The notes: generated by a model from the letters alone, not told the origin. A stretch of DNA of 43,448 nucleotides from Deltaproteobacteria bacterium (GCA_016874775.1 VGTJ01000023.1:1-43448); one strand, 5' to 3'; counted from the stretch's first letter, positions 7,627-15,981 are shown. Translations and numbers: made by a program.

Positions 7627-9060
7627 CTAGAGCTTTCCGAGAAGTCGGTCAATCATCCCCTTGTAGGTTGCTACTGCTGGAGAGCGGTAAAACCGCGAGC
7701 GGGTGAATATCGGGTCACCCGCATAAAACCACTCATATTGCAGTTGGCGACTGCCAAACTGCTCGCCCAGCATATCCCACGCCAGCTTGAAGAGTTGCAC
7801 GCGATCGCGCGCGCTGATGTTCTTTCCGACCAGGTATTTTTCCAAATACGGTGCGACTTCGGGGTTGGCAAAGTCTTGCTCCGTGGGCGTCATAATTAAA
7901 CCGCTGCCGCTCACCTGTCGGATAATTTCCGCGGCGCGCATTTGCGTTTCAGGAATGAAGACCCATAGCGTCGCTGCCAGCGCGCGCAGCGAACCACCTT
8001 CCTTACGTCCGTTCACGACATCTTGGGCAGCAGCACGGAGGAGACCATTGCCAAGCTCGACCTTGGCAATTAACTCGCCAAGTTGAGCCTGTACATGCGG
8101 AGCGGCACTACGACCAACGGTATCAGCCACATAGCACGCCAATCCTGCCATGAACCGCAGCTTCACCACACCGCGAATCGTCGCTTGTAACAGCGCATAG
8201 CCCGGTGCCCGCGCCAGAATGTAATTCGAGGCTTCGATATCACCATTAATGAACACCCGCTCCCAGGGAATCAGCGCGTCATCAAAAATAGCTAACGCGT
8301 CTTCTTCATCAAAGCGTGACGAGGCTGGACGATCGAATGCACTGCGATTGGTGTCATACGTCTCGCGACAGACGAACTTCAGTCCAGGCGTATCTATCGG
8401 CACCGAGAAACACAGCGTGTATTTTTCTTCTCCGGGCCTGCGTGGATAAAACGGACCAACCCACAGCTCATTGGAGAACGGCGCTAAGGTCGAGAGCATA
8501 CGCGCGCCACGCACGATGATGCCGCGATCAGTCTCTTTCACAAAATGTAATGCGGCATCTGGGTCAGCCTGTTCCGCTGGCCCTTTGGAACGGTCGATCT
8601 GCGGATCAACCAACGTGTGCGTCAGACACCAATCGTTATCACGGCACTGCTCATAGTAACGCACGATATTGTCACCAAAGCGCGGATTGGGCTTACCAAT
8701 TGCTGTGTGAGAAAAGGCAGCATCAGCCACTAGCGCATTCATGAAATCCGGCATGCGGCCCATGAGCCCAAAGGTCGCTTCAGCACGGAACTCCTCAGCC
8801 TTCCAGCGACGCTCGACATCCTCAGCCGTTTCTGTCAGCAGAAAGGACATGGCCACCGGCTTGCCATCCACAGGAGATGGATAGGTCAGCATCCGCTGAT
8901 GGGCAGGATCATGCTGCAGGTCATACAACATCGCCAACGAATCGATCACACCACGAAACGGGGCATAGGTCGTCACATCCTTTACCCGCGTACCGTTGAC
9001 ATACACGGTGCGCCCATCTCGTAAACTCTCGCGGAATTCCGCTCCCGTACGAATCCCCAT
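7627..9060 (-). CDS. HpaB-family FADH2-dependent 4-hydroxyphenylacetate 3-monooxygenase-like protein
   Basis: 477 residues, the acyl-CoA-dehydrogenase-fold flavin monooxygenase family (HpaB, chlorophenol monooxygenases, PvcC). Typical features are 'MGIRTGAEFRESLRDGRTVYVNG' at the N-terminus, 'DNDWCLTHTLVDPQIDRSKG', 'IVRGARMLSTLAPFSNE', 'ALIPWERVFINGD' and 'QVSGSGLIMTPTEQD'. It would ortho-hydroxylate a phenol using reduced flavin from a separate reductase; no HpaC-like reductase is seen nearby, so the flavin would come from elsewhere. Some family members are dehydratases of CoA esters, but the 4Fe-4S Cys set of those enzymes is not evident. Start ATG 9060 has GAGGAG upstream. It sits between the LLM monooxygenase and the SDIMO genes. 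Confidence 0.88.
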   Translation of the reverse strand: MGIRTGAEFRESLRDGRTVYVNGTRVKDVTTYAPFRGVIDSLAMLYDLQHDPAHQRMLTYPSPVDGKPVAMSFLLTETAEDVERRWKAEEFRAEATFGLMGRMPDFMNALVADAAFSHTAIGKPNPRFGDNIVRYYEQCRDNDWCLTHTLVDPQIDRSKGPAEQADPDAALHFVKETDRGIIVRGARMLSTLAPFSNELWVGPFYPRRPGEEKYTLCFSVPIDTPGLKFVCRETYDTNRSAFDRPASSRFDEEDALAIFDDALIPWERVFINGDIEASNYILARAPGYALLQATIRGVVKLRFMAGLACYVADTVGRSAAPHVQAQLGELIAKVELGNGLLRAAAQDVVNGRKEGGSLRALAATLWVFIPETQMRAAEIIRQVSGSGLIMTPTEQDFANPEVAPYLEKYLVGKNISARDRVQLFKLAWDMLGEQFGSRQLQYEWFYAGDPIFTRSRFYRSPAVATYKGMIDRLLGKL

Positions 9061-9118
9061 CGTCTCTCCTCGATAGCTACTGAAATGGGAAAGGGCGCCC
9101 ATCGTGCGCCCACTAAAA

Positions 9119-10225
9119 CTACGACACCACTTGCGTGTTGGGTCGATCGTTCACGCGAACTGTAGCCAACTGACTTACCTGCCCTTCGGAGAAATGAGGC
9201 ATGACGTGTTTGGCAAAGAGTTCCATAGAGTGAAAGACTTTTTCTTGCGGCATGCCACCCCAATCAAACATAACCATAATGTGATTCACGCCAACAGCTT
9301 GGTAGTGTCGGATACGCTCTATACAGCGCTGGGGATCACCAAAAATCGCCATGGTGTCTATTTGCTCGATCGTGGCAGTGGCAAGAAACTGTCCGACTTT
9401 GGCAAACGTTTCGTAACCACTCACTCCTGGTTTGACCCATACTTTCGTTGAGCCACCAAGCTTCTTTTTCATCCCCGCTTCGGCTTCACGCAAGGCTTGT
9501 TCGGTAGACTCGGTTACATGCGACCAAAAGACATGCGGGATATCGTCTGGTGGTTCACCATGTCCGGCAGCAGCATACGCCTGGCGATAACGTGCAAGTT
9601 GTCCACCGACTTCTTCTGGAGACGGGCCAGAGGCAAACGGCACGGCGCTAAAAGCATATCCTCGCCGCGCCGCTTCTTCAGCCGATCCCGGAGATGCAGC
9701 CGCAACCCAAATCGGCGGCATAGGTTTCTGCAATGGCTTGGGAAGAAGAGCAATATCATCATAATGATAAAACTTACCATGATAAGAAAATTGCTCCTGC
9801 GTCCAGGCTAAACGAATGATCTCTAGACATTCCCAGAGTCGTTCCTTGGTTGTCTCCGCAGCAATGTTGAATCCGGCGAACTCATGCGGCTGGTAGCCAC
9901 GCCCGACACCAAAGCAGGCACGTCCGTGGCTCATGAGGTCCAGCACGGCAATATCTTCGGCGATACGAAGAGGATCATTGACCGGTAAGACAATAACTCC
10001 AGTCCCTAAGCGAATCCGCTTGGTGCGCTGTGCAATGGCTGTCAGCACCATTTGCGGCGAGGGAAACACACGCTGGCTCGCCTGAAAGTGATGCTCGCCA
10101 ACCCAGAAGCTGTAGAAGCCGAGTTCTTCAGCATACTGGCCTTCTTCGATGACTTCTTGATAGAACTGCTCGTGAGAACGCAAGTGTTCGTAGTTATCTC
10201 CGAGGGTGAGGAGTGAAAAACGCAT
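9119..10225 (-). CDS. LLM-class flavin-dependent monooxygenase
   Basis: 368 residues of the bacterial luciferase-like TIM-barrel superfamily. Features are 'MRFSLLTLGDNYEHL' (strand 1), 'LGFYSFWVGEHHFQAS' (the EHH motif shared with LuxA-like proteins), 'TKRIRLGTGVIVLPVNDPLRIAEDIAVLDLMSHGRACFGVGRGY' across strands 3-4, and 'PPIWVAAASPGSAEEAARRG'. It uses reduced FMN or F420 to oxidise a carbonyl or aromatic substrate; the precise substrate cannot be read. TAGGAGGC precedes the ATG. It lies between the VOC gene and the HpaB-type gene on the same strand. Confidence 0.9.
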   Translation of the reverse strand: MRFSLLTLGDNYEHLRSHEQFYQEVIEEGQYAEELGFYSFWVGEHHFQASQRVFPSPQMVLTAIAQRTKRIRLGTGVIVLPVNDPLRIAEDIAVLDLMSHGRACFGVGRGYQPHEFAGFNIAAETTKERLWECLEIIRLAWTQEQFSYHGKFYHYDDIALLPKPLQKPMPPIWVAAASPGSAEEAARRGYAFSAVPFASGPSPEEVGGQLARYRQAYAAAGHGEPPDDIPHVFWSHVTESTEQALREAEAGMKKKLGGSTKVWVKPGVSGYETFAKVGQFLATATIEQIDTMAIFGDPQRCIERIRHYQAVGVNHIMVMFDWGGMPQEKVFHSMELFAKHVMPHFSEGQVSQLATVRVNDRPNTQVVS

Positions 10226-10237
10226 AACGCCTCCTAG

Positions 10238-10320
10238 AGGTTAAGGGTTAGGGATTAGGGATTAGAGGAGACCGAAAAGAATTCTTCTTGCCAATCCCCG
10301 GCCCCTAACCCCCAACCCCT
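10238..10320. repeat. GGGATTA-word hairpin between VOC and LLM genes
   Basis: The left arm, AGGGTTAGGGATTAGGGATT, consists of tandem heptamer-like words. The right arm holds CCCCTAACCCCCAACCCC, its imperfect complement. The right arm ends seven bases from the stop codon of the VOC gene, and the left arm ends just before the ribosome-binding site of the LLM gene. Confidence 0.65.
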
Positions 10321-10325
10321 TTCTT

Positions 10326-10823
10326 CTACTGTCGCATGGACTTCAGCACGTCCATCAAGCCAGGGCTATCAGGCGCAAAGTCAAGCTTCTCCATACCGAG
10401 ATAGGCGTTTGGTACCGTCTGCACTAATTCAGAGATGTCGTTATCCGTGTACACTTCTAACTCGTTGTTATCCGGATCACGGAAGTACACGCTCTTGCTC
10501 ACACCGTGATTCACCGTGAAGGTCACAGGAACTTCTTTGGCTTTGAGTTCCTTGTAGGCAGCCAGCAGGTCTTCTTCATTGCGGAGGCGGAAGGCGACAT
10601 GGAGCATACCAGTCTGATTCTGTCTGGGAGCTTCGGCCTGTGCGCCGATCTCAAAGAGCGCGACTTCGTGGTGATCACGCCCATTGAAGGAGAGAAAGAC
10701 AGCCTTGATCTCAGGCACGTGCCTCATCACCTGCATGCCAAGAATCTCGGTATAGAATTTCTTCGACGTTTCTAAGTCCCGCACTTTGAGAACGAGGTGA
10801 GCAATACGTTCAGGGTGAATCAT
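10326..10823 (-). CDS. VOC-family protein (glyoxalase/extradiol dioxygenase-like)
   Basis: 165 residues, two beta-alpha-beta-beta-beta modules. N-terminal 'ERIAHLVLKVRDLETSKKFY' supplies a metal His, 'MLHVAFRLRNEEDL' a second His, and 'DPDNNELEVYTD' the C-terminal Glu, so the 2-His-1-Glu site looks complete. The length fits a small glyoxalase/bleomycin-resistance/extradiol-type enzyme. In this setting it is a candidate ring-cleavage dioxygenase, but an epimerase or lyase is equally possible. Start ATG 10823 follows AAAGGAGG; the upstream TTG/ATG options lack one. It is downstream of the small unknown gene and the Rieske genes. Confidence 0.86.
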   Translation of the reverse strand: MIHPERIAHLVLKVRDLETSKKFYTEILGMQVMRHVPEIKAVFLSFNGRDHHEVALFEIGAQAEAPRQNQTGMLHVAFRLRNEEDLLAAYKELKAKEVPVTFTVNHGVSKSVYFRDPDNNELEVYTDNDISELVQTVPNAYLGMEKLDFAPDSPGLMDVLKSMRQ

Positions 10824-10843
10824 AAGAGACCTCCTTTTCAATA

Positions 10844-10980
10844 TGGACAACGTAAAACGGACAACGTGAGAACGTCAACGGGAGCGCGCGAAATGTGGCA
10901 CGCCATACACGTCGCGCAAAACGATGGCAGAATTTCACTGAGCTTTTTTTTCACGTAACACGTACCATGTTCTACGTCCT
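10844..10980. repeat. ACGT-word inverted repeats around an A/T-rich centre
   Basis: The left cluster (10844-10878) reads GGACAACGTAAAACGGACAA-CGTGAGAACGT. The right cluster (10951-10980) reads TCACGTAACACGTACCATGT-TCTACGTCC and touches the stop codon of the 108-residue gene. The clusters are imperfect inverted copies. A run of eight T's lies between them. Confidence 0.5.
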
Positions 10981-11305
10981 ATTCATGCTCTGGCACAAAC
11001 CGTGCGACATCGAACACGTCATCCTCGCTCGGTTTTCCGAATAGCTCAACGGCTGGCGCCACTTCGGCGAGTGCGAGTGTCATATCGAACAACCGTTGCT
11101 CTTTCTCTGGCATTGCGTCAAGTGGGAATTGATTCAGGTGCGTCAACACAGCTTCCATCCGAGGTAACATCGTAGTGTAGAAGGCACGAATCTCTTCAAT
11201 GGTGCTCTGTTGACGTTTGCGACTGCGCTCGGCCTCTTTCGTCAGTGCCCAGCCAGCATAGGGTTCAAGATCGGTAAATATCTCAGGGAGTATGCGTTGC
11301 GTCAT
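10979..11305 (-). CDS. Small conserved protein of unknown function, Rieske-associated (copy 1)
   Basis: 108 residues, mostly helical by eye, no signal peptide or metal motif. It aligns without gaps for about 90 residues to the protein at 14141-14470. Shared stretches include 'STIEEIRAFY', 'LPRM-A', 'PLD-MP' and 'LAEVAPAVELF'. Each copy lies directly downstream of a Rieske oxygenase alpha-subunit gene: here 35 bases after the one ending at 11341. I do not recognise the family. A small accessory or stability subunit, or a carrier for the oxygenases, is a reasonable guess. The stop codon TAG runs straight into an ACGT-word repeat. Confidence 0.75.
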   Translation of the reverse strand: MTQRILPEIFTDLEPYAGWALTKEAERSRKRQQSTIEEIRAFYTTMLPRMEAVLTHLNQFPLDAMPEKEQRLFDMTLALAEVAPAVELFGKPSEDDVFDVARFVPEHE

Positions 11306-11340
11306 AGGCTTTCTCTTTCTCTCCTAACTCAGTTGTGCCT

Positions 11341-12564
11341 TCACTGTCGGTTTTCTCGCTCGCGGTAGAAGCCTACCCAGTCTTCCACGACCTTATGAGC
11401 ATGCCTGACGAGGATCTCTTGTTCTTGCAGGACGTAGTGAGTCTTCGCGCCAGAGGCAAGCACCGACTGGGTCGCTTCTAATGTACTCGCATCTTCTAAG
11501 AGCACATCACGTAGCAGCACTTTCCCATATTCCTGACTAAAACGCTGGCCTGCGGTTTGCGCCGCCGGGAAGTAGGTGGACACCTCCCACAAGGTGCGGT
11601 CCGGCGCAATCGGCCAAAATTGGTGGGTCAGATAGGTTCCGTTCAATACAAAAATATTGAAGTTGGGAAACACCATAAACGTATCGAGTGCCCATTCACG
11701 TCGACGTTCCGGATTAACCCCCGGTGGTAAGTCCTCCATGGCGAAGGTGCGGTTGACCACCGAACTGCCGAAGCGTTGCGCCACGATCTCTAGCGGTGAG
11801 GGACAATGATCTGGGTTGCCATACGATGAAGAGCGACGATGGTGGGTCCACAGCTTGACGCCAAAGTAATGACAAAAAGGATTTTTGGGGCTGGTGTACG
11901 AATCTGGCAACGATTGCTTGTGCATGAACGGGAGGTGATACGACTCTTGAAACGCGTCTTGCGCGATTTTCCAGTTCGCCCGGAGATCGATACGCCAGGA
12001 AAATCGTGTCGTCGACAATTGCGCAAACGGGTACCCTGTGAGCCCATCGGCGACTTCTGCGAGATACTCACGCAAGGTTTCTTGCGGGTGCGGGTTCAGG
12101 TGAATGAAAATGAAGCCGTTCCAGATCTCGGTCGCAACCGGAGTCAATCCGTGGCGACCTTTGTCAAAGTGAAAAAAGTTCTCCTCGTCAGGAACAAAAC
12201 TCAACTTCCCATCCAATCCATAACTCCAGCCGTGAAACTTGCAGGTCATGACCTGGCACGACCCGCGACGACCCCACAACAGCTTGTTACTACGGTGAGA
12301 ACAGACGTTGTGGAACGCGCGGACCTGCCCGTCTTTTCCCCGAACGACAACAATCGAGGTCTGACAGATGGGAATGTCTTTGACGAAGTACGATCCGCCC
12401 TCGGGCAGTTGCTCAATGCGCCCGACTTGGAGCCAGACACGACGAAAGATACGGTCGCGCTCAAGCGCAAAATATGCAGGCGAGATAAGCGGCTCGATCG
12501 GTACCGGATCAGTGCCCAGCTCTGGATATGACGCATGCCAGCGTTGGTTGAAGTCAGCGCTCAT
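11341..12564 (-). CDS. Rieske non-heme iron oxygenase alpha subunit (1)
   Basis: 407 residues. Rieske motif C-S-H-x17-C-K-F-H ('CSHRSNKLLWG...CKFHGWSY') ligates the 2Fe-2S cluster. The catalytic domain has 'ANWKIAQDAFQESYHLPFMH', giving the H-x4-H facial-triad histidines, with the acidic third ligand probably in the 'RDVLLEDASTLE' region. Full length for the aromatic-ring-hydroxylating alpha subunit family. Start ATG 12564 is chosen because it begins the family-typical 'WHASYPELGTDPVPIEP' segment, though no clear Shine-Dalgarno precedes it. It lies 13 bases after the stop of the paralogue upstream, so reading from the same transcript with coupled translation is likely. The substrate is unknown; no beta subunit, ferredoxin or reductase is adjacent. 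Confidence 0.92.
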   Translation of the reverse strand: MSADFNQRWHASYPELGTDPVPIEPLISPAYFALERDRIFRRVWLQVGRIEQLPEGGSYFVKDIPICQTSIVVVRGKDGQVRAFHNVCSHRSNKLLWGRRGSCQVMTCKFHGWSYGLDGKLSFVPDEENFFHFDKGRHGLTPVATEIWNGFIFIHLNPHPQETLREYLAEVADGLTGYPFAQLSTTRFSWRIDLRANWKIAQDAFQESYHLPFMHKQSLPDSYTSPKNPFCHYFGVKLWTHHRRSSSYGNPDHCPSPLEIVAQRFGSSVVNRTFAMEDLPPGVNPERRREWALDTFMVFPNFNIFVLNGTYLTHQFWPIAPDRTLWEVSTYFPAAQTAGQRFSQEYGKVLLRDVLLEDASTLEATQSVLASGAKTHYVLQEQEILVRHAHKVVEDWVGFYRERENRQ

Positions 12565-12577
12565 AGGCGTACATGTT

Positions 12578-13792
12578 TTAGTGCTGCGCTTCGTGTTGGC
12601 GATAAAACCCGACCCAATCTTCCACAGCCTTGGCAGCATGACGCACGAGCAATTCTTGGTCTTGTAACACGTAGTGCGTCTTTGCCCCTGACGCCAGTAC
12701 CGACTGTGTCATCTCCAGCGTACTTCCATCCTCAAGCAGCACGTCACGAGTCAGCACTTTGCTGTACTCCTGGCTGAATCGTTGCCAGGCATTCTGAGCT
12801 TTCGGGAAACAGGTTCCGACCTCCCACAGTGTACGATCGACGGCAAGCGGCCAGAACTGATGAAAAATATAGGTACCGTCAAACACAATCACCGAGAAGT
12901 TGGGAAAGAAGGTCACAATATCCGACGACCAATACCGGCTGCGCTCAGGGTTGACACCTGGCGGCAATTCACTCACCGCACTATCGCGTTTGACAATTGA
13001 TGAGCCAGCGCGTTGCGCAAGAATTTCTATAGGAGTTGGTTTGTGTTCGGGATTCCCATAGATCGACATGCGCCGATGCGAGCCACTGATCTTGTAGGCA
13101 AAGGAGTGGCAGAAGGGATTCTCTTTGCTGGAGAATGAATCAGGGAGTGATTGTTTATGCAAAAAGGCCAGGTGATACGCTTCTTGAAATGCGTCTTGCG
13201 CAACTTTCCAATTGGCGTTGATCTCGGTGCGCCACACAAAGCGTGTCTGCGAGAGGTCGTGGAACGGATAGCCAACCAGGCTTTGCCCTAATTCTACGAG
13301 ATATTCTTGGAGTGTCTGCTGAGGCTTGGCAGCGAGATTGATAAAGATAAACCCTTCCCACACGTCACACGCAACTGGGGTCAGGCCGAGTTCATTCTTC
13401 TTTAGATTGAAAAACCCGTCTTCATCAGGAACAAAGGTCAGGTTCCCTTCGGTGTTGTACGCCCATCCGTGAAACTTACAGGAAAAAACGTGGCACGAGC
13501 CACCTTTGCTCCACATCAGTTTGTTACTGCGATGGGAGCACACGTTGTGAAATGCACGAATCTTTCCATCCTTGCCGCGCACAATCAGCACCGAAGTGCG
13601 CGCCATCGGCAGGTCTCTGACGAGATAATCGCCCGCTTTCGTCAGTTGCTCTTCCCGTCCGACGTGCAGCCACGCTCGCCGGAAGATGCGCTCACGTTCG
13701 AGTTCAAAGTATTCTTGAGAAATGTACGGTTCGATGGGAATTGGCTGAGTACCGAGTTCAGGATATTGCGCGTGCCATGTGGTGTTCGTCAT
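12578..13792 (-). CDS. Rieske non-heme iron oxygenase alpha subunit (2)
   Basis: 404 residues, close paralogue of the genes at 11341 and 14646. 'CSHRSNKLMWSKGGSCHVFSC' with 'CKFHGWAY' completes the Rieske motif (17-residue spacing). 'ANWKVAQDAFQEAYHLAFLH' gives the iron-binding histidines, and 'RDVLLEDGSTLEMTQ' the likely acidic ligand region. Start ATG 13792 is preceded by AAAAGGAA. Its start is separated from the previous small gene by about 350 bases containing a truncated MITE-like copy, so the operon may be interrupted here. Three diverged copies in tandem suggest either successive hydroxylations of one molecule or different substrate ranges. Confidence 0.92.
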   Translation of the reverse strand: MTNTTWHAQYPELGTQPIPIEPYISQEYFELERERIFRRAWLHVGREEQLTKAGDYLVRDLPMARTSVLIVRGKDGKIRAFHNVCSHRSNKLMWSKGGSCHVFSCKFHGWAYNTEGNLTFVPDEDGFFNLKKNELGLTPVACDVWEGFIFINLAAKPQQTLQEYLVELGQSLVGYPFHDLSQTRFVWRTEINANWKVAQDAFQEAYHLAFLHKQSLPDSFSSKENPFCHSFAYKISGSHRRMSIYGNPEHKPTPIEILAQRAGSSIVKRDSAVSELPPGVNPERSRYWSSDIVTFFPNFSVIVFDGTYIFHQFWPLAVDRTLWEVGTCFPKAQNAWQRFSQEYSKVLTRDVLLEDGSTLEMTQSVLASGAKTHYVLQDQELLVRHAAKAVEDWVGFYRQHEAQH

Positions 13793-13910
13793 GAGTATTC
13801 CTTTTGTCACAGATCACTTCCTCGCCTTTTCGTCTGCGTGAGAAGCAAGGAAGATGTCAAACGTCTCGGTTGTACTCTTTCAAGGGTGGAAGGACAATGG
13901 TGGGATTATT

Positions 13911-14045
13911 GGGGTAGGCTTTTACGCTGAGAAAAGACGAGACGTCATGCCCGCGAATGCGGGAATCCAGGGGGAATACGCAATCGTTCAGGGGTGAAGC
14001 TCCTGGATGCCCGCCTGCGCGGGCATGACGAACACGCGGATCCTC
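13911..14045 (+). repeat. MITE-like palindromic repeat, copy 2 (right end missing)
   Basis: Begins GGGGTAGGCTTTTACGCTGA and matches copy 3 (38483-38670) through the two GTCATGCCCGC palindromes to about GCGGATCCTC. There it diverges, so the terminal third with the other inverted end is lost. It accounts for most of the 348-base spacer between the small gene (stop 14141) and Rieske gene 2 (start 13792). The rest of that spacer, 14046-14140 and 13793-13910, shows no recognisable feature beyond the Shine-Dalgarno. Confidence 0.8.
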
Positions 14046-14140
14046 TGGACTTCGTTTCGACCGAGCAGGTGCACCCGGCACTCGATCAGCAGAAAACGTC
14101 CAAAAAGAAAGCGGAGCAAGCAACCGCTTCTCGTCGAAGT

Positions 14141-14470
14141 TCACTGTCCGGCTGCTGGAATAAAACGTTCAGGATCATAACCATCAGTGACTAACGGCTG
14201 GTTGAATAGCTCAACCGCCGGTGCCACTTCAGCTAACGACAAGGTCAGGTTCAATAACCGCTGCGCATCATCCGGCATATTGTCGAGCGGTAGCGGATTC
14301 AAATATTCGATAATCGCATCCATGCGCGGCAGGATGGTGTTATAGAATGCGCGGATTTCTTCTATCGTACTATCGCGGCGCTTGCGGGCCCGTTGCCCTT
14401 CGGTCGCCAGCGACCAGGCAGCAATCGACTCAAGATCGGCAAAGGCTTCAGGGAATTGTCGTTGTGACAT
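14141..14470 (-). CDS. Small conserved protein of unknown function, Rieske-associated (copy 2)
   Basis: 109 residues, paralogue of the protein at 10979-11305. Conserved core: 'ARKRRDSTIEEIRAFYNT', 'ILPRMDAII', 'PLDNMPDDAQRLL' and 'LAEVAPAVELFNQP'. Start ATG 14470 is chosen over an upstream in-frame option because AAGGAA lies just upstream and because it aligns with the start of copy 1. It lies downstream of the Rieske gene at 14646, the same relation as copy 1 has to Rieske gene 1. Function unknown. Confidence 0.75.
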   Translation of the reverse strand: MSQRQFPEAFADLESIAAWSLATEGQRARKRRDSTIEEIRAFYNTILPRMDAIIEYLNPLPLDNMPDDAQRLLNLTLSLAEVAPAVELFNQPLVTDGYDPERFIPAAGQ

Positions 14471-14555
14471 AGTGGTTCCTTCTTGTAATGAAAAGCGGCT
14501 TGCCATTCCGTTTCCCTTGACTAGTCCTCGCACCGTCCGCGCTACGCTTGTATTC

Positions 14556-14590
14556 CCCTCTCCCTGGCAGGGAGAGGGTCAGGGTGAGGG
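14556..14590. terminator. CCCTCTCCCTG perfect hairpin
   Basis: CCCTCTCCCTG, one G, then CAGGGAGAGGG form an 11-pair stem with almost no loop, followed by TCAGGGTGAGGG. It lies between Rieske gene 3 (stop 14646) and the small gene, and belongs to the same family as 3450-3484 and 30285-30346. A near-perfect palindrome with a one-base centre may cruciform in DNA rather than act as an ordinary RNA terminator. Confidence 0.55.
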
Positions 14591-14645
14591 TCGTAAACCA
14601 GGGATCTACGGTACGCACAATCGCCAGTGGCTCTCAGTGTGATCG

Positions 14646-15884
14646 CTACTTCCCACTGTAAAAACCAACATAACCCTCATGCACTTTCTGGTCATGACGA
14701 ATGAGGATTTCCTGGTCTTGCAGGATGAAATGGGCTTTCGCTCCAGAGGCTAACACTTTTTGTGTTTGTTCCATGGTACTGGAATCTTCCATGATGACAT
14801 CGCGGAAGATGACTTTACTGTATTCCTGGCTGAAGCGTTGGGCAGCAGTCTTCGCCTTGGGGAAGTAGTTCCGTACTTCCCACAGCGTGCGATCAACCGT
14901 GAGTGGCCACATGTTGTAGGTGAAATACGACCCTTCAGAAATATCAACAAAGAAGTTCGGGAAGACAACATTGAGATCGAGTGCCCAGCCCTGATCCTTG
15001 GTCGGATTGACGCCTGGAGGCAAGCGCGAGGCAGTGAAGTCATTTCTGATAAGCAACGTACCGAAGCGATACGCCAAACCTTCAACTGGGGTCGGCTTGT
15101 GCTCCATGTTACCCCACACCGACATCTGACGGTGACGTTTGTAGAGTTTGTAGTCGAGGCCATGCGCGAACGGATTGCTCTTGCCGGTAAACGAATCGGG
15201 AATGGAGCGCTTGTGCAGAAACGCTACATGATACGCTTCCTGGAACGCATCTTTGAGTAACTTCCAGTTAGCATTGAGTTCGGTTGACCACGAGTAGCGC
15301 TCGACCGAGTAGTCAGCAAACGGATACCCTTTCAGCGTTTCGCCAATCTCACCTAGATACTCTTGTAACGTCTCCTGCGGCTGTGGGTCGATATTAATAA
15401 AGATGAAACCTTCCCACGTGTCACACGCAACAGGCGTCAGGCCGTTTTGACTTTTCTTGAGGTCGAAAAAATTTTCTTCGTCTGGCACAAACGTCAACGC
15501 GCCTTCAAGGTTATAGGCCCAGCCGTGGAACTTACAGGAGAAGTTCTGGCAGTTTCCACCTTTGTCCCACACCAGCTTATTGCTACGATGCGAACACACG
15601 TTGTGAAAGGCACGGACTTTACCATCTTTACCGCGAACGACAAGAATCGAGGTCTGGCAAATCGGTAAGTCTTTGACCAGGTAACTTCCTGGCTTCGGCA
15701 GTTCTTCGATACGACCGACGTTGAGCCAGGTCTTACGGAAAATGCGCTCGCGTTCGAGTTCAAAGTATTCTTGTGAGATATAGGGCTCGATCGGAATCGG
15801 GCCGGTGCCTAATTCGGGATGTTTCTTATGCCACATGTGAGCTGGAGTCGGGGTCCAGCCATTGATTTTTGCTACTGCAGCCAT
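14646..15884 (-). CDS. Rieske non-heme iron oxygenase alpha subunit (3)
   Basis: 412 residues. Rieske motif 'CSHRSNKLVWDKGGN' with 'CKFHGWAY' at 17-residue spacing; catalytic 'ANWKLLKDAFQEAYHVAFLH' with two iron-binding histidines; 'RDVIMEDSSTMEQTQ' near residue 360 as the probable acidic-ligand region. The N-terminal 'MAAVAKINGWTPTPAHMWHKKHPELGTGPIPIEP' block (residues 1-34) is about ten residues longer than in its paralogues. AAGGAGG precedes the start. First of three tandem paralogues in transcription order and followed by the small unknown gene. In all three paralogues Gln replaces the Glu often seen before the YH pair ('FQEAYH', 'FQESYH'). Confidence 0.92.
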   Translation of the reverse strand: MAAVAKINGWTPTPAHMWHKKHPELGTGPIPIEPYISQEYFELERERIFRKTWLNVGRIEELPKPGSYLVKDLPICQTSILVVRGKDGKVRAFHNVCSHRSNKLVWDKGGNCQNFSCKFHGWAYNLEGALTFVPDEENFFDLKKSQNGLTPVACDTWEGFIFINIDPQPQETLQEYLGEIGETLKGYPFADYSVERYSWSTELNANWKLLKDAFQEAYHVAFLHKRSIPDSFTGKSNPFAHGLDYKLYKRHRQMSVWGNMEHKPTPVEGLAYRFGTLLIRNDFTASRLPPGVNPTKDQGWALDLNVVFPNFFVDISEGSYFTYNMWPLTVDRTLWEVRNYFPKAKTAAQRFSQEYSKVIFRDVIMEDSSTMEQTQKVLASGAKAHFILQDQEILIRHDQKVHEGYVGFYSGK

Positions 15885-15902
15885 GGGGTTTCCTCCTTAA
15901 AC

Positions 15903-15981
15903 CGTGTTACGTGTTACGTGTTACGTGTTGCACGAACCGTTGGCTCAAGTGCACGTCTCACGTTCCACGCAACACGCGTTA
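15903..15981. repeat. GTTACGT-word hairpin between LLM/F420 gene and Rieske gene 3
   Basis: The left arm (15903-15934) repeats GTGTTACGTGTTACGTGTTA. The right arm (15950-15981) reads GTGCACGTCTCACGTTCCAC-GCAACACGCG, an imperfect complement. The TAA stop of the LLM/F420 gene (15979-15981) is the outer end of the right arm. Confidence 0.65.

Noticed and set aside
11839-12531. Long plus-strand open frame opposite Rieske gene 1
   Set aside because: Antisense shadow of a gene with clear Rieske motifs; no ribosome site or recognisable domain. The same applies to the long frame at 5311-5919 opposite the SDIMO alpha subunit.
13857-14144. Minus-strand open frame downstream of the small gene
   Set aside because: Also mostly translation of the MITE-like copy ('RHARAGGHPG' is the signature of this palindrome read as protein).
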